This document shows positions 23,061 to 34,655 of a stretch of DNA of 64,000 nucleotides, one piece after another (position 1 is the first letter of the stretch; every line of letters starts with the position of its first letter). The position numbers were made by a program, and so were the translations under genes. This stretch comes from Phaseolus vulgaris (lineage: Eukaryota > Streptophyta > Magnoliopsida > Fabales > Fabaceae), in contig NC_023749.2 of assembly GCF_000499845.2 (NCBI RefSeq), positions 32,358,041 through 32,422,040 on the forward strand, read 5' to 3'. The notes under the pieces were generated by a model. That model worked only from the letters and a program-made list of their open reading frames with translations. It was not told the origin of the DNA and made no database searches.

Positions 23061-23498
23061 GTTTTCATTTTCAATGAAATGAATGGATGATTATAACTTT
23101 ATACATTATTTTATTTTATTATGAAAAAGTGGTGGTTAAATTTTATAATTGTATAAAACAGATTATAAAAAACTGCTGGTTAAATTTTATTTATTCAGAA
23201 TTAAAATTACGTCAGTTAAAAACGCCACTACTTACGTATAATATGGCGCCAAAATCTTCTTTAATGAATGTAAATTGCGACGGTTATAACTGACACTGCT
23301 TACATTTAAAAACCGCCACTATTTACACTATGTTTAAAGTGACGGGTGTTGCGGCGGGTAGCGTAAAACCGCCACATTAAACTTTGTGGCGGCCAGTTCT
23401 ATGGTGGTTCGGGAAACCGTCACAAGCGTATATTGTCGCGGTTATAAACGCCAGTTTATACGAAAATAACCGTCACAATATACATTTTTTTTGTAGTG

Positions 23499-23880
23499 TT
23501 TACATATATTTATATCAATTTTTGTTATATTACTTTATTCAATTCATATATTTATGTAATTGTTATTTTCTGTTTAGAAATATTTTTTGTTTGATTAAAT
23601 TTTAATATTGGAATTTTAATTTGTGTATATGTTGATTTTTTTTTTTTATATTAGAGTATTGAAATAATATAGTCATTTACATTAAAAATATTTATTCAAA
23701 TTTTTATGACTTATTATAATTAGTTTTTAGGGTAACCGTATTAGTGTAGTTTTACACTAAAACGATAATCATATTTGTAATGATGTATTGACACTTACCC
23801 ATAATCATGGTTTCGGATGAAAAAGTTAAACATTACATGGATAACAATATGATTTTGGCAAGACATTTGACAAGATAGAG
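23499..23880. other. AT-rich gap between CACTA-like and Harbinger elements
   Basis: The left end of the Harbinger element should lie here. No clear terminal inverted repeat was found. Confidence 0.4.
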
Positions 23881-25287
23881 ATGACAAATTTTGAGGAAAC
23901 AGTTGTAATTTATAACGATCTTGGTGCGATGAACATGAATTTAATTTCACAAATACAACAACAAATTAAAAAAAATACCCAAGGTGCATCAATGATGATC
24001 CTCTGTACGATTGATTTTGGATTAAATTTGTTACGTACGATGCTTAATACAACCAACTCTATGACCGAGTTCCAACCACAAAAAGAGCATCACAGACAAA
24101 AATTGATGGAGTACTTGGTTCACACTGAATGATGCCGTGATATTATTCGCATGGGACCATAAGCCTTCCTTCAATTATGTCAACGAATTAGGGAAACTGG
24201 ACTAGTTAAAGATGCATATCGATCAACCGTAGAAGAATAAGTTGCCAAATTTCTCCACATTATTGGTTATAATGTGAAGAATCGAAGTGTTTCATTCTTC
24301 TTTCATTGGTTTAGAAAAACAGTTTCCCGTCACTTTCATAATGTTTTGACTGTGACTTTAAGGTTGGAGGGAGAATTCTTAATTCAACCAAATGGTACTG
24401 TTGTAGAACTACACATCCTTAACAATAATCGATTTTACCCCTACTTTAAGGTTTGTTTATGACAACATTATTTTAAATTATATATAATGTTTTGTTTATT
24501 TTGTGTATAATTAAAATTATGAAATTTGGTTTACATTAGAATTGTTTAAGGGCCATAGATGACACTCATGTTAAGGTCTCACGTGCTGATGCATCTCGTT
24601 TTTAGGGAGAAAAGATTAGCCAACCCAAAACATATTTGCAGGTTGTGACTTTGACATGAAATTCACATACGTCCTGGCCGGTTTGGAAGGAACTGCCACC
24701 AGTTCAAGAATATTGAAAGACACTTTGATACGAGACGATCCTTTGGTTATTCGAGAAGGTTAGTTTTTTAGGTGTTTGGGTGTGCAAAACAATAAATAGG
24801 TTATAGTAGTCATTACTAATGCAGGTTTCCACAATGTTTGTAGGAAAATACTATCTTGGTGATGTAGGTTTTATGTTAAAAACAATAATAATAACACTTT
24901 ATCACGAGGTTAGATACCATTTGAAAGAATATTCACGAAGAGGTCCAAAAAATGCTAAAGAGTTGTTTAATCATCGACATTCGTCACTTAGAAATGTAAT
25001 TGAGAGGGCTTTTGGGGTAATGAAAAAACGTTTTCCAATTATTGCTAGTAGGACTAAACCACCATTACGATGTTGATAGTATGACAAAAATTGTTTTAAC
25101 TTGTTGTATTTTGCATAACTTTCTTCGTAGGGTCGACAACGATGAGTCTTTGATTGAAGAAGTAGATCATGAATTGCTACAAGAAGATGTACAACCAACC
25201 CTTTCTCATGTTCGTGAGAATGATTATAGGCCAGGATCACATATTAGGGACACTATAGCCAACGAAATGTGGCAAGATTATATCTAA
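23881..25287 (+). pseudogene. PIF/Harbinger transposase (DDE_Tnp_4), dead
   Basis: In scattered frames the sequence gives a HARBI1-like transposase: N-terminal CRDIIRMGP-type region (about 24134), YPYFK, IDDTHVKVSRADA (first catalytic Asp, about 24550), YVLAGLEGTATSSRIL, YYLGDVGF, then EYSRRGPKNAKELFNHRHSS and NVIERAFGVMKKRFP (catalytic Glu). It would have cut and pasted the element with the Myb/SANT partner encoded just downstream. Two probable introns are visible (24451-24539 and 24759-24843). Breaks include TAA near 24238, TAG near 24605, a frameshift near 25065, and Ser where the second catalytic Asp is expected (24701-24703). It cannot be active. Confidence 0.88.
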
Positions 25288-25363
25288 ATAATTAATTTGA
25301 CGTAATAAAATATGCTTTCTATTTTGTTTCAATGTTTCTCCTCCTAACTTTATTTAAGTTATG

Positions 25364-25855
25364 ATCGTGACAAGAATGTTGTTCCAGATTCATTAGGCGA
25401 TTATCGAGAGTTCACTAAGTGGACGACGAAAATGAACTTAATTCTTCTAAATGCAATGGTTGAAGAGGCACGTCAAGGTTTTAAAATTGACAGTAGCTGG
25501 ATGACTCGGGAATATACTACATTGTTATGACTTTACACGAGGTTGGACTATTGGCTATTAAGAAAAATCATGTCCAAAATTGCCAAAAAAGCATCAAGGG
25601 TAGGTGGAGGGAGGTATATGATTTGTTTGGTGGACTTAGTGGTTTCGCATGGAACCATACCACCAAACATTTTGAAACGGAGGATGGAGTTTGGAATGAC
25701 TTGATAAAGGTACCACCATAAGTATTTTTTTTATAAGAAATATATTTGAATGCACCTTGTATTGTACGAATATGTGACATCTTTGTAGGTGAAGCCATCT
25801 GCCGCAAAATGGCACGTCAATCACATCCGCCATTATAACCTAATGGAGACACTTT
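25364..25855 (+). pseudogene. Harbinger Myb/SANT-like ORF, 5-prime part
   Basis: The frames read FTKWTTKMNLILLNAM, then GRWREVYDLFGGLSGFAW and DGVWNDLIK, then, after an apparent intron ending TTTGTAG at 25789, KPSAAKWHVNHIRHYNLME. This is the plant Myb/SANT-like domain (Myb_DNA-bind_3) protein that accompanies PIF/Harbinger transposases and binds element ends. A frame change near 25527 and the loss of a clear start mark it as broken. It stops at about 25855, where the gypsy element begins. Its C-terminal part resumes at 32313. Confidence 0.8.
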
Positions 25856-26860
25856 TAAACTCTTGAACACAACATTATATGAGAATGAAAACAACAATTC
25901 AAGGATCAAAGAGTGCTTAAACAATGAAAATGAAATTACATCAACAAAACAACAAGCTGAAAACAGAAATGGAATCAAGGAAGCTTAAGGAGTCATCAAT
26001 GGAGACGTAGCCTTCCAAAATGATGATCCAAACTCAATAAGAGTGCTATCTCCTTGTGAACATCCATAGAACAAGATATTAAACACAATTGAGTTAAAAA
26101 CAGAAAGGTAGCGAACAGAAAATGAAGAACAGCACAAGGAACACAAAACCAATCGGTTGAAAAGATGAAGAACACTAAAGAGAAGCTAACTACCGAAGGA
26201 AATTGCAAAAGAAGATGAAAGGAATGACACTTATGGAATGAAGCTCGGCTGGAATGAGAATTTGGAACTGCATCACACCACTTGGAGTCCTTGTTCCAAG
26301 ATAAGTGAAAAGAAGCCGCCACTTGAAGCTCTCCAATGGCACACAAGATAAGGCTATGGAAGAAGGAGAAACCAAAACTCACAATTCTCTCTCAATTTGA
26401 GTAGAGTTTCTCTATATCCAATTTCCAATTCTCCATTTTACAAGAGCCCACACCTTTATTTTTAGTGTGAGGGTGCTGAAAAATAGGTGGGAAAATTCAA
26501 ATGAAACTCATTTGAAATTCCCACAAAAAACAAGTCACATGGGAGGTGTGACCTTTTTCTACTATGACACCTCCTAAAAACTACACCTACACCTACTCTC
26601 CTAAGTCACATGGACAATGTGACTTTATTTTACATATTCACACTCCTTTATTTAATATGCACACCTCTTACAACTATACAAGAGTAATTCAAATGATGAT
26701 CTTTTATTTAATGCTTGACCTTGGGCTTCTTGGGCTTTGGCCATCTTGGCTTGGGCTTTGGGCTTGGGTTTCATCCTTTGCAAGGACTAATAAGAAGAAC
26801 TTTAAATGCTTTGGCCCTTGTCCATTTCTTCTATTGATAACATCTTTTTGATTCTCATCA
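25856..26860 (-). repeat. 3-prime LTR of the gypsy element
   Basis: It matches the right LTR over its right 500 bp with few changes. The left half is more diverged, with shared GAAGCTAAC, GATAAGTGA and GCCGCCACTT blocks. The left boundary is approximate. Confidence 0.7.
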
Positions 26861-26925
26861 TACTCCCCAAGTTGGAGAGAATTCGTCCACGAATTCAGTA
26901 CTCCTGCATAAAACAAAGTCAGTTT

Positions 26926-27405
26926 TCAATTAGATAAGAGAATACAAGAAGAAATAGGCAAACACGACTTAGTACGTTGAAATGTTGGGAGTTCAGAAAA
27001 AGATGTTCTATACACAGACCATGTTGGAAAAGATTGTTTAGAAATGATATTATTTGGAAAACTAGAAGGTATGAAAAAATCATCCTTAACATTCTTTATC
27101 CAATATGGTGTGGAAATAGTTACCTTAGGTAATGAAAAAGACAAAGAAGAAGAATACCTTGGAGGTGTAGCACGAGTCAACAAAATTGATTTAGTAGTTA
27201 AGGTATTGTGACTTGGTTTAGCACTTACTTCCTTAGCTTTCTCATTTTCTCTTTTAGTTTCCTTGGGATTGGTCATACATGCTGGACGATTTGGTAAAGA
27301 AACCTCGGGTATGAAGTCTATTTGATGTTCAATCCCTCTTAGAGGTGGTAAGCCTTTAGGAGGATCTTGAAACACGTCTTCATATTCCTTTACCAAGTTA
27401 TCCAA
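26926..27405 (-). pseudogene. Pol stub of the gypsy element
   Basis: The frame begins MDNLVKEYEDVFQDPPKG then LPPLRGIEHQIDFIP and LPNRPA, the conserved segment just before the RT domain of plant gypsy polyproteins. After about residue 50 similarity ends abruptly: no RT, RNase H or integrase motif follows, only about 110 residues of unrelated text up to the 3-prime end. This marks the internal deletion junction. Confidence 0.8.
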
Positions 27406-27445
27406 ACACGTAGGACTATCCTTAGCCGACTCACATTCAATAGTT

Positions 27446-29195
27446 CTAGGAATAGCTAAAAAAATAGGCTTTTGAGTAACTATTACCTTTTTTAACTTGT
27501 TGTGTGGACATGAGAAGGCTTCTCTTGGAACTTTTTATATCATTTTCTTTCTCTCTCTTTTCTCTCATTTTAACTTGGTCCGCATGTACTTCCTTTGGAG
27601 AGAGAGACTTAAGAATGACTTTGTGCCCATGAAAGTTAAAAGAAATTTTGTTGGTAAAGCCATCATGAAAAACTTTTCTATCAAATTGCCATGGCCTACC
27701 TAAAAGAATATGTGTGGCTTCCATTGGGACAACATCACACAAGACCTCATCTTTATCTACCAATAGAAAAAGTAATGAGGACTTGTTTGTTAACAACAAT
27801 CTCACCTACCTCACTCAACCATTGTAATTTGTAGGGCTTGGCATGAGAGATGGTAGATAATCCAAGTTTGTCTACCACTCTTGTGCTTGCCACATTAGCA
27901 CAACTCCCCCCATCCACAAGCAAAGAGCATACCCTATCATTAATAAGACACCTTGAATGAAAAATATTTTCTCTTTGACTTTCATCAAAAGGTTTTAAAA
28001 CTTGTCCAAGCATGCGTCTTATTACCAATAGGTCACCCTCATGTGGGCTTTCACTCTCATTCTCACTAGGGGACCTAGAAGGTGAGGAATGTCTAGAAGA
28101 TTCGGACTCATGCTCACTACCCTCTACCCCATCATGCATATACATATTTCGTTTAGAAGGGCAATTAGAAGCAATATGTCCATAGCTTAAGCATTTAAAA
28201 CACTTCTTACTAGACGATGTAGTAGGTGATTTAGGCCTAGAAGTTGAAGTGGAAGGCTTAGAATCTCTAGATTTGAAAGTAGAGTCCTTAGAAAGGATAT
28301 TTGAAAAAGAGCTATTTTTATTTTTCCAAGAAGAGTGGTAGTAGCTATCTTTAGAAGAATTTTTGAAAGCATTTTTCCTTGCAAGTTGATTTTCAATTTT
28401 ACTAGCAAGGTGAACTACATTTTGCAATGAAGAATATTCTTGTAGTTCTACCACGTCTTGAATGTCCCTTCGAAGGCCACTAACAAACCTAGCTATCTTA
28501 GCTTGCGCACTCTCATCCATATGAACTCTAATTAAAAGCGTGTCTAGTTGTTTAAAGTAATCATCCACACTTAGCGTGCCTTGATGAAACCGTTGGAGTT
28601 TCAACAATAGGTCTTTCCTAAAGTGTGGAGGTACAAATCTAGCGCGTAGACAAGCTTTGAAATCATCCCAAGAGACCACGGGCGGTCTTTTGTGTAGGTC
28701 AATGTCCAAGAGAGTTTGATGTCACCATTGCATGGCATAGTCTAAGAATTCTAATGATGCTAATCTAACTCTATGAACATCTATAACCCCATTTACATCA
28801 AATATTTGCTCAACCTTGGCCTCCCACCCTAAGTACACATTAGGATCACTTTCACCACTAAAGCTAGGAAGTTTTACATTAGGTGAATAAGGGACATCCA
28901 CATGTTGGCGCCTCTCTTCATGGTGATGGTGCCTTTACCGTTCATTGCCTTCATGATATCCATGAGAAGAGTGAGAAGTCCTTGAAGAATGCCTATGATG
29001 ATGATGATGTCTTCTCTCTCGGTTTTGATTGACTTCTTCACAGTTTATCTCCAAGCTTTGGAGCCTTGCCTCCATTTGTCTTATCACATCAAGATATTGT
29101 GCATTGGATTGTCTAGCATTCTTTAAATCTTCAAAGAGAGCTGCCTTTTGAGGTGAGCAAGGTTTAGAGGATTCTCCACTAGAAAAATGAGCCAT
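27446..29195 (-). pseudogene. Gypsy Gag-protease, broken by two stops and a frameshift
   Basis: It starts at the ATG 29193-29195 (MAHFSSGESSK). Order on the minus strand: a coiled N-terminal region and a His/Arg-rich stretch; the Gag core (FKACLRARFVPPHFRKDLL, GTLSVDDYFKQLDTLL); a Ser-rich linker; the CCHC knuckle CFKCLSYGHIASNC (about 28170-28210); and a retropepsin-like segment LLVDGGSCANVAS followed by ILLGRPWQFDRK. A TAA interrupts near 28936 and a TGA near 28717. A one-base loss near 27760 shifts the frame before KDEVLCDVV. Gag would package RNA; the protease would mature it. The active-site triplet reads Asp-Gly-Gly, seen in some plant gypsy proteases. Confidence 0.85.
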
Positions 29196-30139
29196 GATAA
29201 TAAAAGGCACAAAAAACAGAAACAAACAATTAAGGAAACTTGTTAGCAAAATAAAGCAATATGTAGCTTGCTGGAAAAGGCCAAAAGAATGTACTCAAAC
29301 CACTCCAAGAAAAGTGTTCTTTCCTTAACCAAGCCTCTCTTGTGGATTGGATGAGCTTCAAATGAAAAATGTCAAAACAAACCACACTCACTTAAGAACA
29401 AGTCACCACAAAACTTAGAGGAAATAATGAAGACAAATAAGAAAAGATATAAGCAAGAAAAGCTAAACCAAAACAGAATGCAAGATATGACAAAACTAGA
29501 AAAGAATATGAACTAAAAGACAAGCAAGAAAATTAAGGCACACAAAGAAAGGATAGCACACAAAGGAGTCCTAAAGAATAGTACTAGAATAGATGAAGAA
29601 AACAAAAACAATGCTACTGGATTTTTTTTTTTAAAACTGTGCGTGACTTTAAAGATTTAACTGTAACTGTAGAAAGCGAACTGGAATGTGAAATTTTAAC
29701 CACTGGAAATTCAAGATGTTATCTAAAAATTGGCACTGGAATCACTGAAAAACAGTAAGCCAATTAATTGTGATAAATTTCCGAAAATTACTGCCAGATT
29801 ACCGTATTTTTTTTTCGGCAGAATTACACACTGTTCGTATTTCATTTATCATTTTTTTTGTATTTTGAATTTTGATGTACTTCTTTTTTTTCACTCTTTT
29901 GTAACACCTCAAAATACTTAATTCCAGAATTTCAGAATTTTCCAGTAAACACAGAAATTTTGATAAACCAAACAATCAACACGTTTTTATGAAAAACAGA
30001 GGAACCTATACTGGAATGAAAAAATAGAATTAAAGAAACTACAAAGACACAATAAAAATGATGAATAAGAACTTGTATAAGCAAAGTAGAAATGATTCTT
30101 TGACATTCTATGGAATCAACTTGAGCTAGAGATAGCATA

Positions 30140-31153
30140 GGCACTTTTAATAGAATTGGACAAATATTCTATGTTTCAAGAACTCACCAAAACTTACACC
30201 AAACACCAAACTCATATGGAAGATCCATCTATTGCCAATTGAACCGATTAAAATGTGTAAAAAGGCAAAAGGACCGAATAGAAAGCTAAAATACTGAAAT
30301 TGAACCGAACACAAAGGAGAAAGGATGCAATTAAACCGAAAGGAAGTACTGAAAATTGAAAAGGCAGCGAACCAAAAACAACACAAAAGAAGAACACCGA
30401 ATAGAAAACTAAAATGCCGAACCAAAAGAAGCTAACATACAATTCAGAATTACTTAAGACATGAAGATGAAATGGAAAAGAGAAGAAAAGAGGAACTTAT
30501 GGATATGAAGGATTTGGTTTGGTGATCACGCCACTTGGATGGTGAAGGCTCCAAGATAAGTGAGCTAGTGCCGCCACTTAAGAGAACCAAATGCACTCAA
30601 GTTAAGACAAGGTGAAGGAGAAGACAAGTTCTCACAATTCTCTCTCAAATTGAGTAGAGTTTCTCTATTACCAATTTCAATTCTGCATTTTACAAGAGCC
30701 CACACCTCTATTTATAGTGTGAGGGTGCTGGAAAATAGGTGGGAAAATTCAAATAAAACTCATTTGAAATTCCCACAAAAAACAAGTCACATGAGAGGTG
30801 TGACCTTTTTCTACTATGACACCTCCTAAAAACTACACCTACACCTACTCTCCTAAGTCACATGGGTAATGTGACTTTATTTTACATTTTCACACTTCTT
30901 TATTTAATATCCACACCTCCTACAAGAGTAAATCAAATGATGCTCTTTTATTTAATGCTTGGCCTTGCCCCTCATGGGATGGACTTGGGCTTGTTGGGCT
31001 TTGGCCTTCTTGGGCTTGGGCTTTGGGCTTGGGCCTCATCTTTATTTTATGTCTTCTTTTAATTTTGAGAAGACTAGAAGGAAGAACTTCAAATGTGAAG
31101 GCGAATTTCCTCTTCCTTCATTAATAAAAGCCTCCTTTATTTGATTCTCATCA
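30140..31153 (-). repeat. 5-prime LTR of the gypsy element
   Basis: On the minus strand it begins TGATGAGAATCAAATAAAGG. A TATA-like CTATAAATAG (30708-30717, minus) lies inside the LTR and is a likely promoter. The ORFs on either strand here are not genes. Confidence 0.7.
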
Positions 31154-31160
31154 AGGATAG

Positions 31161-32312
31161 TGTTAGGATATATGGCTTTAAACTAGAGGGGGGGGGTGAA
31201 TTGTTTAAAGAGAGTTTTCGCAATCTATTGAGCCTTGAATGAAAATACTTCAAAAATACCTTGATTAAGAAATCAATTTTTCAAAACACAAAGCCAAAAG
31301 CACAACACTGGGAAAACAATCGGTTGTTTCGCAGAAACAATCGGTTGTTTATACCAGTAAACAAATATCAAAACTGAATTATAAAGAGTTAGGGATAGAG
31401 AAAATGTACACAGATGTTTATACTGGTTCACTCCAAACCAGAGCTACATCCAGTATTCTCAGAAACCCTGAGGAAATCCACTAAGCAATCACACCTTGAT
31501 CACTTACACCACAACCAAGAATGTGACCTTGAACACCTCAAGACACACACTCTTCTTGGCCAACACACCAACACTAAGATTGCTGATCTTGATCCCCTCA
31601 AGAACACACAACCAATCTCAGCAAACACAAAAACGAAAACTTGTTTCACAGAGTACAAGGATTACACTTGTTACAGAAGATAATTTGAAATCAATACAAG
31701 CAGAATCCTATTCCACAAACTTTGATCAATCACTAACTTTCAGCAATCTCAGCTCTTTGAAAAACTCAAAAACTCTTAGCAAAAAACTTGTCAAAGATTT
31801 ATTCTCAAATCTGTTTTTCTGAATATATTCAAAGATGTAGTTTGTTATCAAATCTTAACAAACTCTTAAATTGCATTAAAAGATTGGTCAAAGCATTTAA
31901 TGACTGGAGCGTAAGCAGTTAAAGCATTTAAAGCTCAGTCAAAGATAAACCAGTTTTTCTGTTATGGTCCCAAAATAAACAATCGGTTGTTTCCTCGAAT
32001 CAATCGGTTGTTTTGGTTCTAACAGTTCAACCATTTGAAAAACAGTTTTCAATCTTTTCTTAAAACATCTAAGTATAAACAATCGGTTGTTTCGACAAAA
32101 CAATTGGTTGTTTTAACTTAGTTTGAAAACATTTTACTTTCACAAAGATTGAGAATGCCTATGCTTTAGATTCGATCAAGGGGTGGATTACAACACTCAA
32201 ACTACCCCAGAACTAGACTAAACCAGCACAACAACAACAAGCACAACCAAGGCTTCAACATCCTTCAAAGGGTTTTGGATTCTTCAAAGCTTGAACATCA
32301 CTTGGTTCAACA
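31161..32312 (-). mobile_element. Copia-type solo LTR with 5-bp TSD GATAG
   Basis: It begins TGTTAGGATATATGGCTTTA and ends CTTGGTTCAACA. GATAG flanks both sides (31156-31160 and 32313-32317). It is the same family as the LTRs at 44163 and 48802, which give its orientation (minus). A clean target duplication with no internal region means LTR-LTR recombination after insertion. It carries several AACAATCGGTTGTTT motifs (31316, 31338, 31978, 32078 and variants). Confidence 0.93.
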
Positions 32313-32882
32313 GATAGCCCGCGAGATCAATTCATTTATACACATGAGTAATTTCAGTGTGAACCTAGATGACAATAATATGGATTATATCCCTGAGCAA
32401 CTGGACTTTGAAGATGCAAATGACTGCGTCCCACGTTACCTGCTCCTCATCTTCAATCAGGTGACACTCCATCAAACACTCCTTTTGACATTCCCTCAAA
32501 CACTCCTTTTATGCCTTCTGCGAGCTCTGCTGGCACATCTTCGTCTCGAGGATAAAAAAGAAAAGGGATCACCATGGATGAAATTGATGAACATTTTGCT
32601 TTGTTGAATACAAATATTCAACAATGTGTTTCGTCCACTAAGCATGGAAATCAGACGACCTCAGAGTTGGTTGACATTGCTGATGTACAAACAACCGCAA
32701 CACAAGATGTAGCTGCAAAAATTAGACGAAGAAACGAATTATATGCTCATCATGTACAACATCAATGTCGCCATGCATCGTACCAGTACTATGAGTCTGA
32801 ATTTGGGCTATGCTGGTGGAGCATAATATCCAGAATGAACGGGTCATGGATCAATGCTACGAGTTTTTATGTGAGCATCTAG
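32313..32882 (+). pseudogene. Harbinger Myb/SANT-like ORF, 3-prime part
   Basis: The frame resumes with REINSFIHMSNFSVNLDD, then EQLDFEDANDC, then (next frame) DTPSNTPFDIPSNTPFMP and SSAGTSSSRG, a stop, and KRKG then MDEIDEHFALLNTN. This Ser/Pro-rich, then acidic tail is the usual C-terminal part of the Harbinger-associated Myb/SANT-like protein. With the nested gypsy element and solo LTR removed it is collinear with 25364-25855. A frameshift near 32430 and a TAA near 32548 break it. Confidence 0.75.
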
Positions 32883-33286
32883 TCAGAGTTAAGCAACTAT
32901 TTGGGATGCCATAAGAGCATAGCATGAAAAAATTGTTTGCATTTATGACTAAATGTTGATTTGATGTCTCTGACTCCGCATTTATTTAATGTATTTCACT
33001 TATATCTTATGATTCAATTTCATTTTAGTTGTTGTCTAATTTGTCAGTGTATGTTTGTTATTGGACAATTATTATCAAAACTTCTACTATTCTATTTAAG
33101 GACTTATAGTATTGTATTTTCAATGGTAATGTAATATTCTGTTTATGGAGTTCTAGTATTGTGTTTGATAACTTCTACTATTTTGTTTAAGATATTTTCA
33201 TGACTTTCGTTTACTTAAAATTGTGTTTCATATTTGATGTCACGAACATTTCATTCTTTTTATATAAGATTATAATTGCATTATCC
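32883..33286 (+). other. Non-coding stretch, possible right end of the Harbinger
   Basis: T-rich text with no recognised gene. The element terminus was not identified. Confidence 0.35.
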
Positions 33287-34325
33287 ATGGCATCATCATC
33301 CATGAAATGCCAGAGAACCCGTAAGGGTAAAGGTCCAACACATAATGATGCAGTTCCTCTTACCCAATGAATGAAAATTCAAGATGTTCTTGATTATTCA
33401 AGATAATTTAGTAATAATGGTGGTCTATGAAAAAATGTTTCATAGGAGACCAATATTATCACCAAAAGCATGCATTTTCCATTTTTCGTTGCACCAGAGT
33501 TTCAATTCCAAAACCATCTGAATTTTCAAGGATTACAACATTTCCTTGGAATGAAACTTCCGTATTATGAGGAATTGATGAGAGTATTTTATACAAATCT
33601 AAAGTTCACACCTATTGGTGACCTTTCTATTGAGATTTTTTCAAATTGAATTGAAATAAGAAAAATGGATTAGATGAACATTGCAAATATCAAGTATGAT
33701 GACATTAAGTTAACCCCTAGAACGATCCCTAAGGGAGTAAATTTTGATCGAGCACTGACGTTATCATCCATGATTCGTGAAGAGGTACAATGTCAAAATG
33801 TCAAAAATGCAGGTAGCTTGAATATGAATAACAAACTATTACATACACATAGGTGCACATGTTGTGCTATCGTGGCAACAACTTCGCACAACTATTGAAT
33901 AAATATATTTTCATGTTGTGGTGCACCAAAAATGATATATTGATTAATTGGTCTCATTACATCATGCAACTTATAATAAAATGTCAGCATGCCTCTGCTG
34001 TATGGCATTTTGATAACACAGATCATGCAGGTGTATGACTTGGACTTGTCAAATGATGCAACAATAATGCTAGGATGAAATCATTATTTTGGGAAAAAAG
34101 TATGAGCAAATTAAATATATTCAAGGTCAATGGTGTTTGGCAACTTGGTAGGCCTGACCAGGCAGACAAAGAAGATGATGAAGACCTTGAATTGGCATAA
34201 GAAGATGTTCAAGGCAGTCAACCTCAACCCGCAATCCCCCATCAAGCCGAAATGTTAACCCAAATTTGGGGCGGGATACAAAACATCCAGGAAAGTATGA
34301 GGACCATGAATACACAAGGTTGATC
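33287..34325 (+). pseudogene. Degenerate putative plant transposon protein-domain ORF
   Basis: From ATG 33287 the broken frames give KCQRTRKGKGPTHNDAVPL, then FLGMKLPYYEELMRVFYTNLKF, IKLTPRTIPKGVNFDRALTL and, near the end, WQLGRPDQADKEDDEDLELA. The middle aligns in style with the intact ORF at 45698-46879 (there LIRVFYNNRNF). This protein family occurs in legume LTR elements and its function is not known. At least four stops or frameshifts are present (for example near 33367, 33646, 33671 and 33897). Confidence 0.6.
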
Positions 34326-34655
34326 AAAGGATGGAGTGAATTTAGGATCAAATAAATGAGATTAAATGTCATTAACACCAATGATTGTATTATCATTATG
34401 TTATTGTTATTTTTCTTTTTCTTTTTCATGTTGAACATTGATAAATTGTTATTGTTTTTGCTATTATTATTTTTATTTTTCATGTTGAACATTGATAAAT
34501 TGTTATTTAATATTTAGGTTTTCATGGTACTCATTTAGAGAATGATATTGCTTTGAATGCAACTTTTGTAACATTTTATTTATATTATGCATAAATCAAA
34601 TTTAGGCTCCATTACCTTTATTGGAGAATCGAGAGCATTGTTTCTGTGGGCTTTA

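Larger units (their letters stand above)
19715..23498 (+). mobile_element. Pack-CACTA-like element carrying host gene fragments
   Basis: The right end (23498) reads, on the minus strand, CACTACAAAAAAAATGTATA then TTGTGACGGTTATTTT. The left end (19715) reads TACTAAAAAGAACTTGTAAG then TTGTGGCGGTTTTAAT, the same terminus with mutations. Both ends are flanked by TTT (19712-19714 and 23499-23501), the 3-bp target duplication expected of CACTA elements. GTGGCGGTTTT-type subterminal words repeat at both ends, mostly at 23213-23460. No transposase frame is present, so it is non-autonomous. Inside lie exon pieces of an EB1-type gene and a CYP59-type gene with their introns. This is the Pack-CACTA arrangement. 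TTT is weak as a duplication in AT-rich DNA; the aligned ends are the stronger evidence. Confidence 0.75.
25856..31153 (-). mobile_element. Pol-deleted Ty3/gypsy element, nested in the Harbinger
   Basis: Two direct LTRs (about 25856-26860 and about 30140-31153) share long blocks, for example the AATTCTCTCTCAA...GAGTAGAGTTTCTCTAT block, the 'cacacct.tatttatagtgtgagggtgctg' block and GGGCTTGGGCTTTGGGCTTGGG-type text. Both end ATTCTCATCA. Reading on the minus strand, the 5-prime LTR is the right one. Gag-protease and only a stub of pol follow, then a purine tract TTGGGGAGTA beside the left LTR at 26861-26870. RT, RNase H and integrase are missing. The left outer edge is uncertain and I could not identify a matching target duplication. 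A primer-binding site was not recognised. Confidence 0.8.

Noticed and set aside
25840..25870. 5-bp target duplication for the gypsy element
   Set aside because: The right flank reads AGGAT, but I found no match at the left edge; the left LTR end may be lost.
25996..26382. 128-residue minus-strand ORF
   Set aside because: It lies within the gypsy LTR and is not conserved as a frame in the other LTR.
34127..34492. 121-residue Asn/Lys-rich minus-strand ORF
   Set aside because: Antisense to the plant transposon protein-domain remnant, and low complexity at its start.
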